A program made the position numbers and the translations under genes. The notes under the pieces were generated by a model, which did not search any database, had not been told where the DNA came from, and saw only the letters and a list, made by a program, of their open reading frames with translations. DNA of 64,000 bases. Source: DATFRY01 sp035489015 (GTDB lineage Bacteria; Myxococcota_A; Polyangia; Haliangiales; Haliangiaceae). The stretch spans positions 1 through 64,000 of the forward strand of contig DATHKR010000074.1 in NCBI GenBank assembly GCA_035489015.1, written 5' to 3'. Below are positions 56,103-64,000 of this stretch, piece after piece; the first letter of the stretch is position 1; each line of letters starts with the position of its first letter.

Positions 56103-59100
56103 TCAGAAGATCTCGGCGTTGACGAACTGCTGGCACTCGCTGAGGTCGAGATTCTGGCCGATCGGGTCGAACACGCACTCGGGCGGCACACAGAAGCCCT
56201 CGGCGCTCCAGCCGACGGCGCACTCGTACCAGCTCGGGAAGCCCCAGGCGGCGCAGGTGGGGTTTCCGCTGCCGGTGTTCTGGTCCGGGTCGCACTGCGT
56301 GTCGCACACGCCGCTTTCCGGGCCGCAGGCGCCGCCGGACTCCTCGCATGCTCCGCCCGGCTGGTTCAGACCGTCCACCTCGCAGCCGACGGCGTCGATG
56401 CATGCCGCGTAGGTCAGATCGACGTTCCCTTGCCGGTAGTGGCAGAGATAGTCGACCCCGGTGGCGTCCTCCAGCGCGTCGCAGCTCTGCTTGCACAGCC
56501 AGCGGGTGCGCTCGAACTCCTCGCGCGCGGCCATCTCCTCGGTCCCGCTCTGCGGCGCCGCCGGATCGATCGCCGGCAGGCAGACGCCGTTGCCCGCCTG
56601 CCAGCCCTGCTCGGTGGAGCCGAAGCAGCTGAGCGGGACCTCGGTCCCGTTGGGGGCGCTGTCGGTCGACGCCAGCCCGGTGGCCGCGCAGTCGCTGTCG
56701 CTCGCGCACGCGCAGCCGTACCCGGCCTCGTGTCGGCCGCTGCCCGGGTCCGGGCAGGCGGTGCAGGTCGGCACCAGCTCGCGGTCCTGGATGGTGAAGC
56801 CGCACACGGCCGGCCCGTCGCTGTCGGGACAGTAGTGGCCGTGCAGCTCGGTCCCCTTGCCTCCCTTGCCGTAGCTGCCCGGTCCGTCGGGATAGCAGCC
56901 GTCCTCGTCATCGTTGATGCAGGACTTGTCGACCGGCAGGCAGTCTCCCGGGTCAGGCTCCGGATCGTTGGTGCAGCCGCCCACCAGGATGTTGCAGTCG
57001 GGGCCGCAGGCGAGGGTGCCGCCGTCGAAGCCGTAGTCCTCGCAGGTGTCGCCGCCCAGGTTCGAGCCGTCGCACTCCTCGTTGCCCCACGGCGGTCCAT
57101 CGATGAACCCGTCGCCGCACGTGCCGTGGCACACGCCGCGCGCCACGCTGACCCAGCTGTCGAGGAGCGGGATGTCGTACCCGGCGGCGCCGCTCGAGGC
57201 CGACCAGTAGGGGCAGGCAGGCCAGCTGCTCTGCAGCGCCTCCACCACCTCGCGCGGCTCGCCGAGCAGATCGTCCGGCGCGTAGTTGCCGTTGCCCCTC
57301 ATGGCCCAGGCGGACGTGCTGAACGACACCCGATCCATCGCGTCGACCACGACGTGGAGCCAGCGAACGTCGCCGCGGTCGTCGGCGTAGGCCAGCTCTC
57401 CCTGGTTGGTGCGGTCGTTCCACGACAGCGTCACGTTGCCGAAGCCGACCAGATCGGTGCGGGCGAGCCACTCCGTGACCGACCCGATCCGGACCCCGGT
57501 GGGGGACTGGGTGCGGGCGAAGGCGAGCACGCCCACCGTGCTGCGATCGCCGCTGGTCGCGACCGGCAGCAAGCAGAGCGAGCGCCCGCTGGTCGAGGTC
57601 GAGACGCAGACCGGCGCTCCCACGCTGTTGTAGTCGTCGATCATCTCGGTCGTGGCCGGCCCGCGCTGGCGCCGGAGCACGTACGGTTCGCCGACCAGAT
57701 TGCCGGCCACGTCGAACGTGGAGATGGCCGGCCGGAAGTTGTTCGACACCGTGGCGAGCACGAAGTCCTGGAAGACCGGATCGAACGTGGCGCCGAGCGC
57801 GGCCGGGTAGCGCGACGGATCGTCGGGCGGATCGTCCCCCTCCGAGATCCCATCCTCGATGGCGCCGAGCGACCGGGGACCGAAGGTCTGCCACGCGCCG
57901 CCCGCGGTGTTGCGGATGGCCCACCTGGTCTGCATCTCGGGCTGCTGCGGGTCGTCCTGGTTCCAGGCCACGAAGACCTGATGCGCCGACCCGCTGATCC
58001 CTCTCAGCGCGATCGCCGGCGGGGTGAATGTCTTGCCCGCCTCGCCGGCCTTCGGGATGTCGTTCCCGCCGACCACCGCGTCGAGGACGCCCAGGCTGAT
58101 CGTGCGCACGCGCACCCGGTGGGCGTCATCGGCGTAGGCCAGCGCGACCTTGCCGGTCGGGTTCACGACCTGGTTGGAGAGGATCGGCATCACCGTCGTC
58201 TCGAGCGCCGACAGGGTGTTCTCCTCGTCGGCCGCCGACGCGGGCAGGAGGTGCAGGCGCCGCCAGGCCTGCATCGGCCAGGCCTCGGGCAGGTAGGAGC
58301 CGTACAGGTCGTGCACCGCCGTCGCGTCATCGCGGCGGATGTTGGTGTAGCCGATGTCGTAGCTCATGACGCCGAAGGTGTCGGTGCCGAACTCGCCCAG
58401 GCCGCAGGCGCTCGGGCTCTGCGCCTGCCCGAAGAAGTTGTGGTCGAGGCCGAGCGCGTGCCCGATCTCGTGGACCAGGACTCCCTGAAATCCGTCGCGG
58501 ATGCGCGATGTGCGCGACTTCTGGGTGAAGCCGATCGGCTTGCCCTCGAGATCCACCCCCGGCTCGCAGTCCGGATCGTCGTCGGGGCAGAGGATGATGT
58601 CGCGGGGATCGAGCTCGTCCGGAAGCGAGGAGCAGGTGCCCGCCGGGATCCCCTGCACCGAGTGCAGGTAGGGAGCCACGGCGATGCCACCGCGGTAGGC
58701 ATTGCCGTCGAATCCGGTCCAGGCCGGCTGCGGGGTCCCGCCGGTGGCCGAGACGGTCGGCTCGCGGTTGAAGCAGGTCGAGCTGTAGATCGTGATTCCG
58801 ATCGGTCGGTTCTCGACCTGGCCCGAGTCGCCGTAGGCCTCGCCGGCCAGGTACAGCATCGGGTGCCCCGCCGCCGACTGGTTCCAGTGGGCCAGGGCGG
58901 CCCGCACCTGGGTGGTGACGGCCTGCTTGCTGAGCCCGGTCAGCTCGAGGCTGCGGTGGATCTCGATCTGCTGGTCCGGATCGCCCGGGTAGTTCGGGTG
59001 GTCGATCGGGAACGGAGTCGTGTCGAAGTTGAGATAGACCGGGATGGCGTGGACCGTGACCGACGGGCTGGCCAGCTCGGCGGCCCACAGCGCCTCGCAG

Positions 59101-59234
59101 GCGGCCTGCCCCTCGCTCTCCTCGCAGGACGCGGCCCACGGGTTGTAGTCGTAGGTGCAATAGGCATGGACCAGGGTCGGGACCGCCACGGCGGCGGCGA
59201 TCAGCGAGGTAATGAGGCCGAGGCGCGCGGTCAT
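56103..59234 (-). CDS. Secreted matrixin-like zinc metalloprotease
   Basis: The product has 1043 residues; AAGGAGG precedes the ATG at 59234. A signal peptide is cleaved near LVHAYC (about residue 24). The catalytic domain (about 60-290) has HEIGHALGLDH with His255, Glu256, His259 and His265, and the Met-turn FGVMSYDIGY. The long C-terminal part holds a propeller-like region (residues 330-630) and then a Cys-rich end with CGDGFIDGPPWGNEECDGS, the myxobacterial Cys-rich surface repeat, and many further cysteines. It probably degrades proteins outside the cell or is displayed on it. Its ATG overlaps the partner lipoprotein stop as ATGA, and a strong terminator follows it. Confidence 0.92.
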   Translation of the reverse strand: MTARLGLITSLIAAAVAVPTLVHAYCTYDYNPWAASCEESEGQAACEALWAAELASPSVTVHAIPVYLNFDTTPFPIDHPNYPGDPDQQIEIHRSLELTGLSKQAVTTQVRAALAHWNQSAAGHPMLYLAGEAYGDSGQVENRPIGITIYSSTCFNREPTVSATGGTPQPAWTGFDGNAYRGGIAVAPYLHSVQGIPAGTCSSLPDELDPRDIILCPDDDPDCEPGVDLEGKPIGFTQKSRTSRIRDGFQGVLVHEIGHALGLDHNFFGQAQSPSACGLGEFGTDTFGVMSYDIGYTNIRRDDATAVHDLYGSYLPEAWPMQAWRRLHLLPASAADEENTLSALETTVMPILSNQVVNPTGKVALAYADDAHRVRVRTISLGVLDAVVGGNDIPKAGEAGKTFTPPAIALRGISGSAHQVFVAWNQDDPQQPEMQTRWAIRNTAGGAWQTFGPRSLGAIEDGISEGDDPPDDPSRYPAALGATFDPVFQDFVLATVSNNFRPAISTFDVAGNLVGEPYVLRRQRGPATTEMIDDYNSVGAPVCVSTSTSGRSLCLLPVATSGDRSTVGVLAFARTQSPTGVRIGSVTEWLARTDLVGFGNVTLSWNDRTNQGELAYADDRGDVRWLHVVVDAMDRVSFSTSAWAMRGNGNYAPDDLLGEPREVVEALQSSWPACPYWSASSGAAGYDIPLLDSWVSVARGVCHGTCGDGFIDGPPWGNEECDGSNLGGDTCEDYGFDGGTLACGPDCNILVGGCTNDPEPDPGDCLPVDKSCINDDEDGCYPDGPGSYGKGGKGTELHGHYCPDSDGPAVCGFTIQDRELVPTCTACPDPGSGRHEAGYGCACASDSDCAATGLASTDSAPNGTEVPLSCFGSTEQGWQAGNGVCLPAIDPAAPQSGTEEMAAREEFERTRWLCKQSCDALEDATGVDYLCHYRQGNVDLTYAACIDAVGCEVDGLNQPGGACEESGGACGPESGVCDTQCDPDQNTGSGNPTCAAWGFPSWYECAVGWSAEGFCVPPECVFDPIGQNLDLSECQQFVNAEIF

Positions 59235-59914
59235 GGCCGACCTCCTTCCAGCTCGGCCAGGCTGCGGGCGACGTGCTCGGTGCCGAGCCGGAGGCCGGCC
59301 AGCTCGAGCGTCCCGCCCCGGACCGCGAACTGCGCGCCGGGGCTCCACAGCATGTGAGTCTCGGCGTCGGGCCGGCGAGAGCGCAGGCCGACCAGGACCT
59401 CCGCACCAGCCGTCGGCTCGGCCGAGCCCTCGCGCCAGGTCCAGTACTCGAGCGCGGCCGGTGGCTGGCCGCGCACGACGCCGGTGACCGACAGCGAGAC
59501 GACCGTGATCGGCCGCCGCACGCCCTCGCTGGTGACGCCGCCGCGCCGGACTCCGGTGACCCTCCCGGTGACGACCGTGTCGGCCTCGGCCAGAGGCCCG
59601 AGCAGGAGCGCGGCCGACAGGCCGGCCTTGCGCCCGTCGCTCACGCGATCGACCACATCGGTGGAGCGAGCGATGGCGGCGACCAGCCTGGCGGCGGCGT
59701 CGACCGCATCGGGCCGCTGGCTGGCCTGGACCCACAGGCTGGCGCCATCCCGCGCGCCGGTGGCGTTCGATGGCGGCGGCGCCGGCTGCTGCTGCGGCGG
59801 CTGCGCCGAGTTGCAGGCAGCCGTGACCAGACCGCCGAGCGCGAGCCACCAGAGTTGTCGCTTGAGGTGAAAGACCGATGCTGGTCCGCTCACGGGCGCG
59901 ATCAACGAGCTCAT
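59231..59914 (-). CDS. Lipoprotein partner of the matrixin
   Basis: The product has 227 residues; AAGGAGGAACGGCG precedes the ATG. The lipobox VTAAC puts the anchor near residue 34. After a Pro/Gln linker, the domain has DTVVTGRVTGVRRGGV, SLSVTGVVRGQPPAALEYWT, AEVLVGLRSRRPD and QFAVRGGTLELAGLRL, the same order of strands as the lipoprotein at 33238 beside the snapalysin-like gene. It overlaps the matrixin gene by ATGA. It may be an inhibitor, chaperone or anchor for the protease; this is inference from two matching loci. Confidence 0.78.
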   Translation of the reverse strand: MSSLIAPVSGPASVFHLKRQLWWLALGGLVTAACNSAQPPQQQPAPPPSNATGARDGASLWVQASQRPDAVDAAARLVAAIARSTDVVDRVSDGRKAGLSAALLLGPLAEADTVVTGRVTGVRRGGVTSEGVRRPITVVSLSVTGVVRGQPPAALEYWTWREGSAEPTAGAEVLVGLRSRRPDAETHMLWSPGAQFAVRGGTLELAGLRLGTEHVARSLAELEGGRP

Positions 59915-60036
59915 CGCCGTTCCTCCTTGGGGCCTTCACCAGCGCCTCGATGACAGGTCGAGCGCAGAGGCGCTCTTGCGGAGGTAGAGCGCGGCGGTCC
60001 GGATCCGTTCCCGCGTTTGCGCGCCGGCGCCGGGCG

Positions 60037-61248
60037 TCAGTCCTGGTCGCTCACGCGTGGCGCCGTGTACTGCTTCGCCGGGTCCACCGGCTCGGCATAC
60101 CGGCTTCGCCAGTTGCCGACAAAGAAGGCATCGAGCTGGCGGGCGAGCCGCGCGTCCTCGAGCACCACGCCCACGTTGCGGCTGGCGTGGAAGTAGTCGC
60201 GCTCCCAGTTGCTGGTGCCGAGCCAGAGCCGCTCGCCGTCGACCACGAGGTACTTGGCGTGGGCGACCCGCGCGAACGGAATGAACCCTCCCGACCAGGG
60301 TGGGATCACCAGGAACGCGACGTCGATCCCGTCCACTCCCTGGAGCGCCTTGATGCCCGCGATCGTCTTTGTCCGCTTGGCCCAGTCGGACACGAGGATC
60401 TGCACGCTCACGCCGCGCGAGGCCGCCCGGCGCAGGGCCGCCTCGAGCTCCGGCACGTCGGGGCGATAGGTGAGGAGCTGGACCCGCACCGTGCGCCGCG
60501 CGCCGTCGATGAGCTCGACGATGCGAGGCAGGTCCCACATCGCCTCGTCCGGCAGCCAGCCGCGCGGGCTGAACACCGCGGCGACTCCGGGGCCGACCCG
60601 GTAGCCGCCGGCCGGCGGCGAGGCGCGAAACTCACGCGGGGCGTTGCCGGCCAGCGCCCAGTCGGTCGCGAACACGTCGCCGAGCGCGCGCACGACGCCT
60701 GGATCGCGGACCCGGAGCCCCAGCTCCTGGATGTGGGTCAGCGACCGCCAGTCGAAGTTCTGACTGCCCAGGAACGCCTCGCGGCCGTCGACCAGGAAGT
60801 ACTTCGCGTGCAGCACGCCGCCGACCAGCGCCGCGCCCTCGTAGCTGCGGACCTCGACCCTCGCGCGATGGGCCAGCCGATCGAGGGTGTCCGGGTAGGT
60901 CGAGACGAACTTCGACTCGGCCAGGAACCTCACCGCCACGCCGCGGTCGGCCGCGCGCTCGAGCGAGCGCACGACCGGCTCCAGCCTGCTACCGGCGCGG
61001 TTGCTGGCGTAGAACTGGGCGAGGTCGATCCGCTCTCGCGCCCCGTCGATCATCGCCACCCAGACGTCCGCGGCATCCGGGATGTCCGGGTGATCGAGCC
61101 CGGTCTCGACCGGAAACGACTCGACCAGCTCGAAGGCGGCAGGCGAGGCGGCCGCGACCGGTCGTTCGCGCGCCGGGTCGGCCGGGGCACGCGCTCCGCC
61201 ACACGCGGCCACGAGGAGCACGCAGAGGTATGTCCGTGACGAGCTCAT
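60037..61248 (-). CDS. Phospholipase D-like lipoprotein with two HKD motifs
   Basis: The product has 403 residues. The lipobox VAACG gives Cys16. Two HxKxxxxD motifs are intact: HAKYFLVDG (His147, Lys149, Asp154) followed by LGSQNFDW, and HAKYLVVDG (His330, Lys332, Asp337) followed by LGTSNWE. The pattern is that of the two-domain PLD3/K4-like group rather than cardiolipin synthases, which have long membrane regions. It could cleave or transfer phosphodiester bonds in lipids or nucleic acid outside the cytoplasm. Its ATG overlaps the stop of the barrel gene as ATGA. Confidence 0.9.
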   Translation of the reverse strand: MSSSRTYLCVLLVAACGGARAPADPARERPVAAASPAAFELVESFPVETGLDHPDIPDAADVWVAMIDGARERIDLAQFYASNRAGSRLEPVVRSLERAADRGVAVRFLAESKFVSTYPDTLDRLAHRARVEVRSYEGAALVGGVLHAKYFLVDGREAFLGSQNFDWRSLTHIQELGLRVRDPGVVRALGDVFATDWALAGNAPREFRASPPAGGYRVGPGVAAVFSPRGWLPDEAMWDLPRIVELIDGARRTVRVQLLTYRPDVPELEAALRRAASRGVSVQILVSDWAKRTKTIAGIKALQGVDGIDVAFLVIPPWSGGFIPFARVAHAKYLVVDGERLWLGTSNWERDYFHASRNVGVVLEDARLARQLDAFFVGNWRSRYAEPVDPAKQYTAPRVSDQD

Positions 61249-63551
61249 CGCTGAAAGGCGTACGAGAACTTGAGGAAGAGCTGGCGCACCTCCGGCTCGA
61301 GCGAGCGCGTCATGTCCGAGAAGGCCTGGTTGTCACCGTAGCCGAGGAAGAGCACGGACTGCCAGTCGAGCTTGAAGGCGAAGAGCGCGGAGGCGCTGAA
61401 GGTCGCCTCCTTGCGGGCCACATCCTCCAGGTACAGATCGGGGTCCCGCCGGGTGACCTCGTACTGCCCGATGGCGCGGATGAACATCCGCGCGCTGAAG
61501 CTGTAGGTGGCGCGGAGGCGATCCACCCGGGCGGTGAACAGCCGCTGCTTCTCGCCGTCCGACCTGACGTCGAGCCAGCGCAGGCTCTCGTTCAGGATGA
61601 GCTCCAGGTGCGGCGTCGGCCGCACGGTCAGGGCGACGGCGATGTCGGCGCCGGTCCCGGTGCGTGCGTTCTCGAAGTCGATCTGCTGACCGGCAGACCC
61701 GGACAGCTCGATCTGGGAGAACGTCATCGACGGGCTCACGCTCACCGAGTAGACCAGCTGCTGCCGCGGCAGCACCTCGGTGCCGGCCAGGATGCGATCG
61801 TGGGAATACGACAGCTGCACCTGCGAGCTCCACAGCGCGTCCATCCCGGCGCCGGCCGACACCTGCTGGAGGAGGAGGTTCTCGTCGAGATCGACGTGCT
61901 GATCGTAGATGGCGAACGGCCGCACCCGGCGGAGCAATCCGGTCTCGGGGCGAAACGTGTAGCCGGCCTCGCCGTAGCCCTCGCGGAATCCGGCCTGCGG
62001 GATGTAGCCGTTGTCGGCCCGGAAGTCCCCGGACACCTCCCGGTAGATGGTGAGCCAGTCGATCCGCGTCGAGCTGTGTCGCCACTGCGCGCGCCCCGCG
62101 TATCCCCTCTGCGCGCGGCCGTCCCACTCCTCGGACAGCTCCGGCCGCTCGGGGGTCCGCGTCCACCCCAGCAGCAGCTGTCCCGTCACGCTGTCCCCGT
62201 CTCCCGGCCGCCACTCGAAGTCCGGCCCGACCACCCGGTTGTGTCCGCCGCCGTCGATCTCGCGGCTGGTCGCCAGCACGCCGGCAAAGGACTCACCCAG
62301 GTCGTAGCGCATCCGGCCGATGCCGGCCCAGGACCGGAAGTCCTGGTCGACCAGGTCGGACGAGTTCGGGCGCGGGATGACCACCCTGCCGCCGCCCTCG
62401 TCCTGGACGACCAGCCCGGTGTAGGCGAGCCCACCGGCGCGGCCGGTGGCGCGCGCGCCCCACTGTGGATCGGTCATCGTCCGGGTGTAGACCACCTGGA
62501 GCGGGGTCTGGAGCAGCTCGAGCCCCTCGAGGAAGAAGGGCCGCTGCTCCGGAAAGAACAGGGCGAAGCGCTCGTTCGCTGCGATGAGGGCCACGTCCGA
62601 CTCGATCTGCGAGAAGTCCGGGTTGAGCGTCGCGTCGATGACCGTGCTGGCGTCCGGCCGCCACTTGGCGTCGAAGCCGGCCGCCGCCTCGAACGAGCGC
62701 TCGAGCGGCGAGCCGAGCTCTCCCTCCGGGGTCGCCTCGTACCTCGCGGTCGCGTATGGCGCGAACACGATCCCGCCGCCGGTGGGGAGGCGCTCGAGCC
62801 CGACCAGCACGTTGGACCGGCAGATGAAGCAGTTGCCGCCGCGCGGATGCCGGGTGGTGAAGAACTGGTAGCGGAAATCGCGCGGCCGGTTGCGATACAG
62901 CATGATCCGCCAGGTCTGCACGTCCCTCCGCGGATAGCGCAGCGACGAGAACGGGACGCGCATCTCGAGGGTCCAGCCCCGATCGTGGATGCGCGCGACC
63001 GAGTCCCAGAAGAAGTTCGGTGACGAGTCCTCCGTGCCGCTGGTGTCGTCGTTGACCGCGTCGTACTGGACGCCTCGGGCGTTGGCCAGGAGGAGAATGG
63101 CAGTCTTGCCGGTGCCGGTCGGATCGATGATGATGCCGGCGTAGTCGGTGTTGCTGGGGACATTGTCGCGATCCGCGAGCGGCGCGCGGATGTCGTCCGG
63201 CCGCGGATCCGCGAGCTCGAACCCGGCGTAGAGGAACTCGTCGTCGTAGGCCAGGTACGCGATGTTCCCGACCGGGGGGACCGTGTTGTCGCCCGGGTTG
63301 GTCTCGTACCAGGTCCCGATCGGGGTCAGCCCCTTCCAGGCGGCGTCGCCGAGCGAGCCGTCGATCTCGATCGGATCGGAAACCCGCGCGATGGTGAGGG
63401 TCGTCGGCGCGTTCGCGGCCGGGTCCGGGTCCGGCGCCGCCGACGCGGTCCCGGTCTCCAGCGCGGTGCCGGCGGCGAGCGCCGCGGCGACCAGCAGCGC
63501 GCACCGTGTGGAACGCCGCCCCTGCGATCGCCGGACCGTGGTGTTCGTCAT
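61245..63551 (-). CDS. Outer-membrane barrel protein with CBM9-like domain (DUF5916)
   Basis: The product has 768 residues; the ATG at 63551 gives a signal peptide ending near GTASAAP (about residue 39). Residues about 50-235 are a CBM9-like domain (DPIEIDGSLGDAAWKGL, LAYDDEFLYAGFELAD, LEMRVPFSSLRYP). From about 245 on it is the DUF5916 beta-barrel (SVIDATLNPDFSQIESD-like segment, NERFALFFPEQRPFFLEG), ending FLKFSYAFQR. DUF5916 proteins are found in the outer membrane of Bacteroidota, Myxococcota and others; their function is not known to me. The PLD lipoprotein is coupled downstream by ATGA, so the two likely act together at the envelope. Confidence 0.9.
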   Translation of the reverse strand: MTNTTVRRSQGRRSTRCALLVAAALAAGTALETGTASAAPDPDPAANAPTTLTIARVSDPIEIDGSLGDAAWKGLTPIGTWYETNPGDNTVPPVGNIAYLAYDDEFLYAGFELADPRPDDIRAPLADRDNVPSNTDYAGIIIDPTGTGKTAILLLANARGVQYDAVNDDTSGTEDSSPNFFWDSVARIHDRGWTLEMRVPFSSLRYPRRDVQTWRIMLYRNRPRDFRYQFFTTRHPRGGNCFICRSNVLVGLERLPTGGGIVFAPYATARYEATPEGELGSPLERSFEAAAGFDAKWRPDASTVIDATLNPDFSQIESDVALIAANERFALFFPEQRPFFLEGLELLQTPLQVVYTRTMTDPQWGARATGRAGGLAYTGLVVQDEGGGRVVIPRPNSSDLVDQDFRSWAGIGRMRYDLGESFAGVLATSREIDGGGHNRVVGPDFEWRPGDGDSVTGQLLLGWTRTPERPELSEEWDGRAQRGYAGRAQWRHSSTRIDWLTIYREVSGDFRADNGYIPQAGFREGYGEAGYTFRPETGLLRRVRPFAIYDQHVDLDENLLLQQVSAGAGMDALWSSQVQLSYSHDRILAGTEVLPRQQLVYSVSVSPSMTFSQIELSGSAGQQIDFENARTGTGADIAVALTVRPTPHLELILNESLRWLDVRSDGEKQRLFTARVDRLRATYSFSARMFIRAIGQYEVTRRDPDLYLEDVARKEATFSASALFAFKLDWQSVLFLGYGDNQAFSDMTRSLEPEVRQLFLKFSYAFQR

Positions 63552-63648
63552 GGAGACTCGTGCGCTCGAGGCACGAGCCACGGATTGTATCCGGCGTCCC
63601 GTCGTCGCCGACGGGCGCGTGTCATGCTTCTCTCGATGAACGGCTGGC

Positions 63649-63921
63649 ATGTGGTTGGTGCCGTCCTGGGAGCACGCCATCCGCGGGCGCCTGTCCGGCG
63701 TCTACCCGTGCATCGCCTTTCATCACGCCTGGCGCTGGCAGACGCCCATGGGCATGGTGCGATGGCAGCTCGACCACATCCTCACCGACGAGCGCCTCGA
63801 GGCGGAGGCGGCCTGGGTGCTGGACGGCGGCGCCTCGGATCACGTGCCGGTGCTGGCCCGGGTCGCCGCGCGATCGGTCGGCGCGGCAGGCGGCGCTCCT
63901 CGGGGAGGAGCGCCCCGCTGA
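63649..63921 (+). pseudogene. C-terminal remnant of an endonuclease/exonuclease/phosphatase family protein
   Basis: The frame codes for 90 residues with MVRWQLDHILTDERL and GGASDHVPVLARV, the last two blocks of the EEP fold (the Asp-His pair of SDHxPV). The N-terminal two-thirds, with the metal-binding Glu and catalytic His, are missing; an in-frame stop lies at 63637-63639, twelve bases before the ATG. It is probably a truncated relic, though a short expressed peptide cannot be excluded. Confidence 0.65.
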
Positions 63922-63927
63922 CGTCGA

Positions 63928-64000
63928 TCAGAACGACGCCTGCACGGTCACGTCCTCGTCGCCCTCTCCGGCGAGGACCATGTCGACCTGACCCGACACC
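63928..64000 (-). CDS. 3' end of a gene leaving the window, possible outer-membrane protein
   Basis: Reading in from the window edge on the minus strand, an open frame gives GQVDMVLAGEGDEDVTVQAS followed by Phe and TGA at 63928-63930. The alternating pattern and final Phe would fit an exported beta-rich or outer-membrane protein. Too short to identify. It converges with the EEP remnant. Confidence 0.4.
   Translation of the reverse strand, partial: VSGQVDMVLAGEGDEDVTVQASF

Noticed and set aside
1..64000. tRNA or rRNA genes, insertion sequences and prophage genes
   Set aside because: I looked for T-loop-like GTTCGA contexts, transposase motifs and terminal inverted repeats and saw none. A covariance-model scan would be decisive for tRNAs.

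Overview
This is a 64 kb piece of a very GC-rich (about 70%) bacterial chromosome. Gene content points to a myxobacterium-like member of the Myxococcota, possibly near the Haliangium/Kofleria/Nannocystis group. The signs are five eukaryotic-type Ser/Thr kinases, two kinase-linked sigma-like factors of the kind typical of Myxococcales, about 17 lipoproteins, several secreted metalloproteases, thrombospondin type 3 repeats and many Cys-rich exported proteins. The genus assignment is inference. I saw no rRNA or tRNA gene, CRISPR array, insertion sequence or phage gene.

Layout. 1-6.1 kb: a small lipoprotein, two tandem translationally coupled paralogous secreted proteins, and a POT-family peptide transporter. 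6.2-11 kb: a divergent unit of a membrane Ser/Thr kinase, a TonB-dependent receptor with an N-terminal TPR region, and a lipoprotein. 11-15.4 kb: a PEP-synthase-like protein with two receiver-like domains, and glutamate dehydrogenase. 15.7-21.8 kb: Cys-rich lipoproteins, an M13 peptidase whose start lies in a 22-bp palindrome and a triplicated start codon, a P-loop kinase, a ketopantoate reductase-like enzyme and a metallophosphoesterase. 21.8-23.6 kb: a polymorphic toxin (prepilin-like N-terminus, Hint domain, HNH nuclease) overlapping a DUF4265 gene that is the likely immunity gene. 23.8-29.1 kb: quinone oxidoreductase, two Cys-rich lipoproteins, a GT39-like glycosyltransferase and a lipoprotein.

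29-43 kb is rich in signalling. It holds a divergent sigma-like factor and zinc-finger/kinase/TPR protein, a snapalysin-like metzincin with a partner lipoprotein, a DUF5610 protein, a SAM methyltransferase, a secreted protein coupled to a LytS/LytTR two-component system, and a second kinase plus sigma-like pair with ATGA overlap. 43-55 kb: a cyclophilin lipoprotein with an apparent frameshift, a 30-residue peptide gene, two more Ser/Thr kinases, a 5'-nucleotidase and a trypsin-like protease. 54-64 kb, nearly all on the minus strand: an FG-GAP lipoprotein, a run of an outer-membrane barrel protein, a PLD lipoprotein, a partner lipoprotein and a matrixin ending in a clear intrinsic terminator, then an endonuclease/exonuclease/phosphatase remnant and the 3' end of another gene.

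Most of the region appears to serve the cell surface: sensing through kinases, one-component and two-component systems; secreted proteolysis (M13, snapalysin-like, matrixin, trypsin-like); uptake (POT, TonB receptor); and contact-dependent antagonism (Hint-HNH toxin). The items I rate most worth following are the toxin/immunity pair, the two independent metzincin plus partner-lipoprotein loci, and the kinases that carry an anti-sigma-like zinc finger next to a sigma-like gene.
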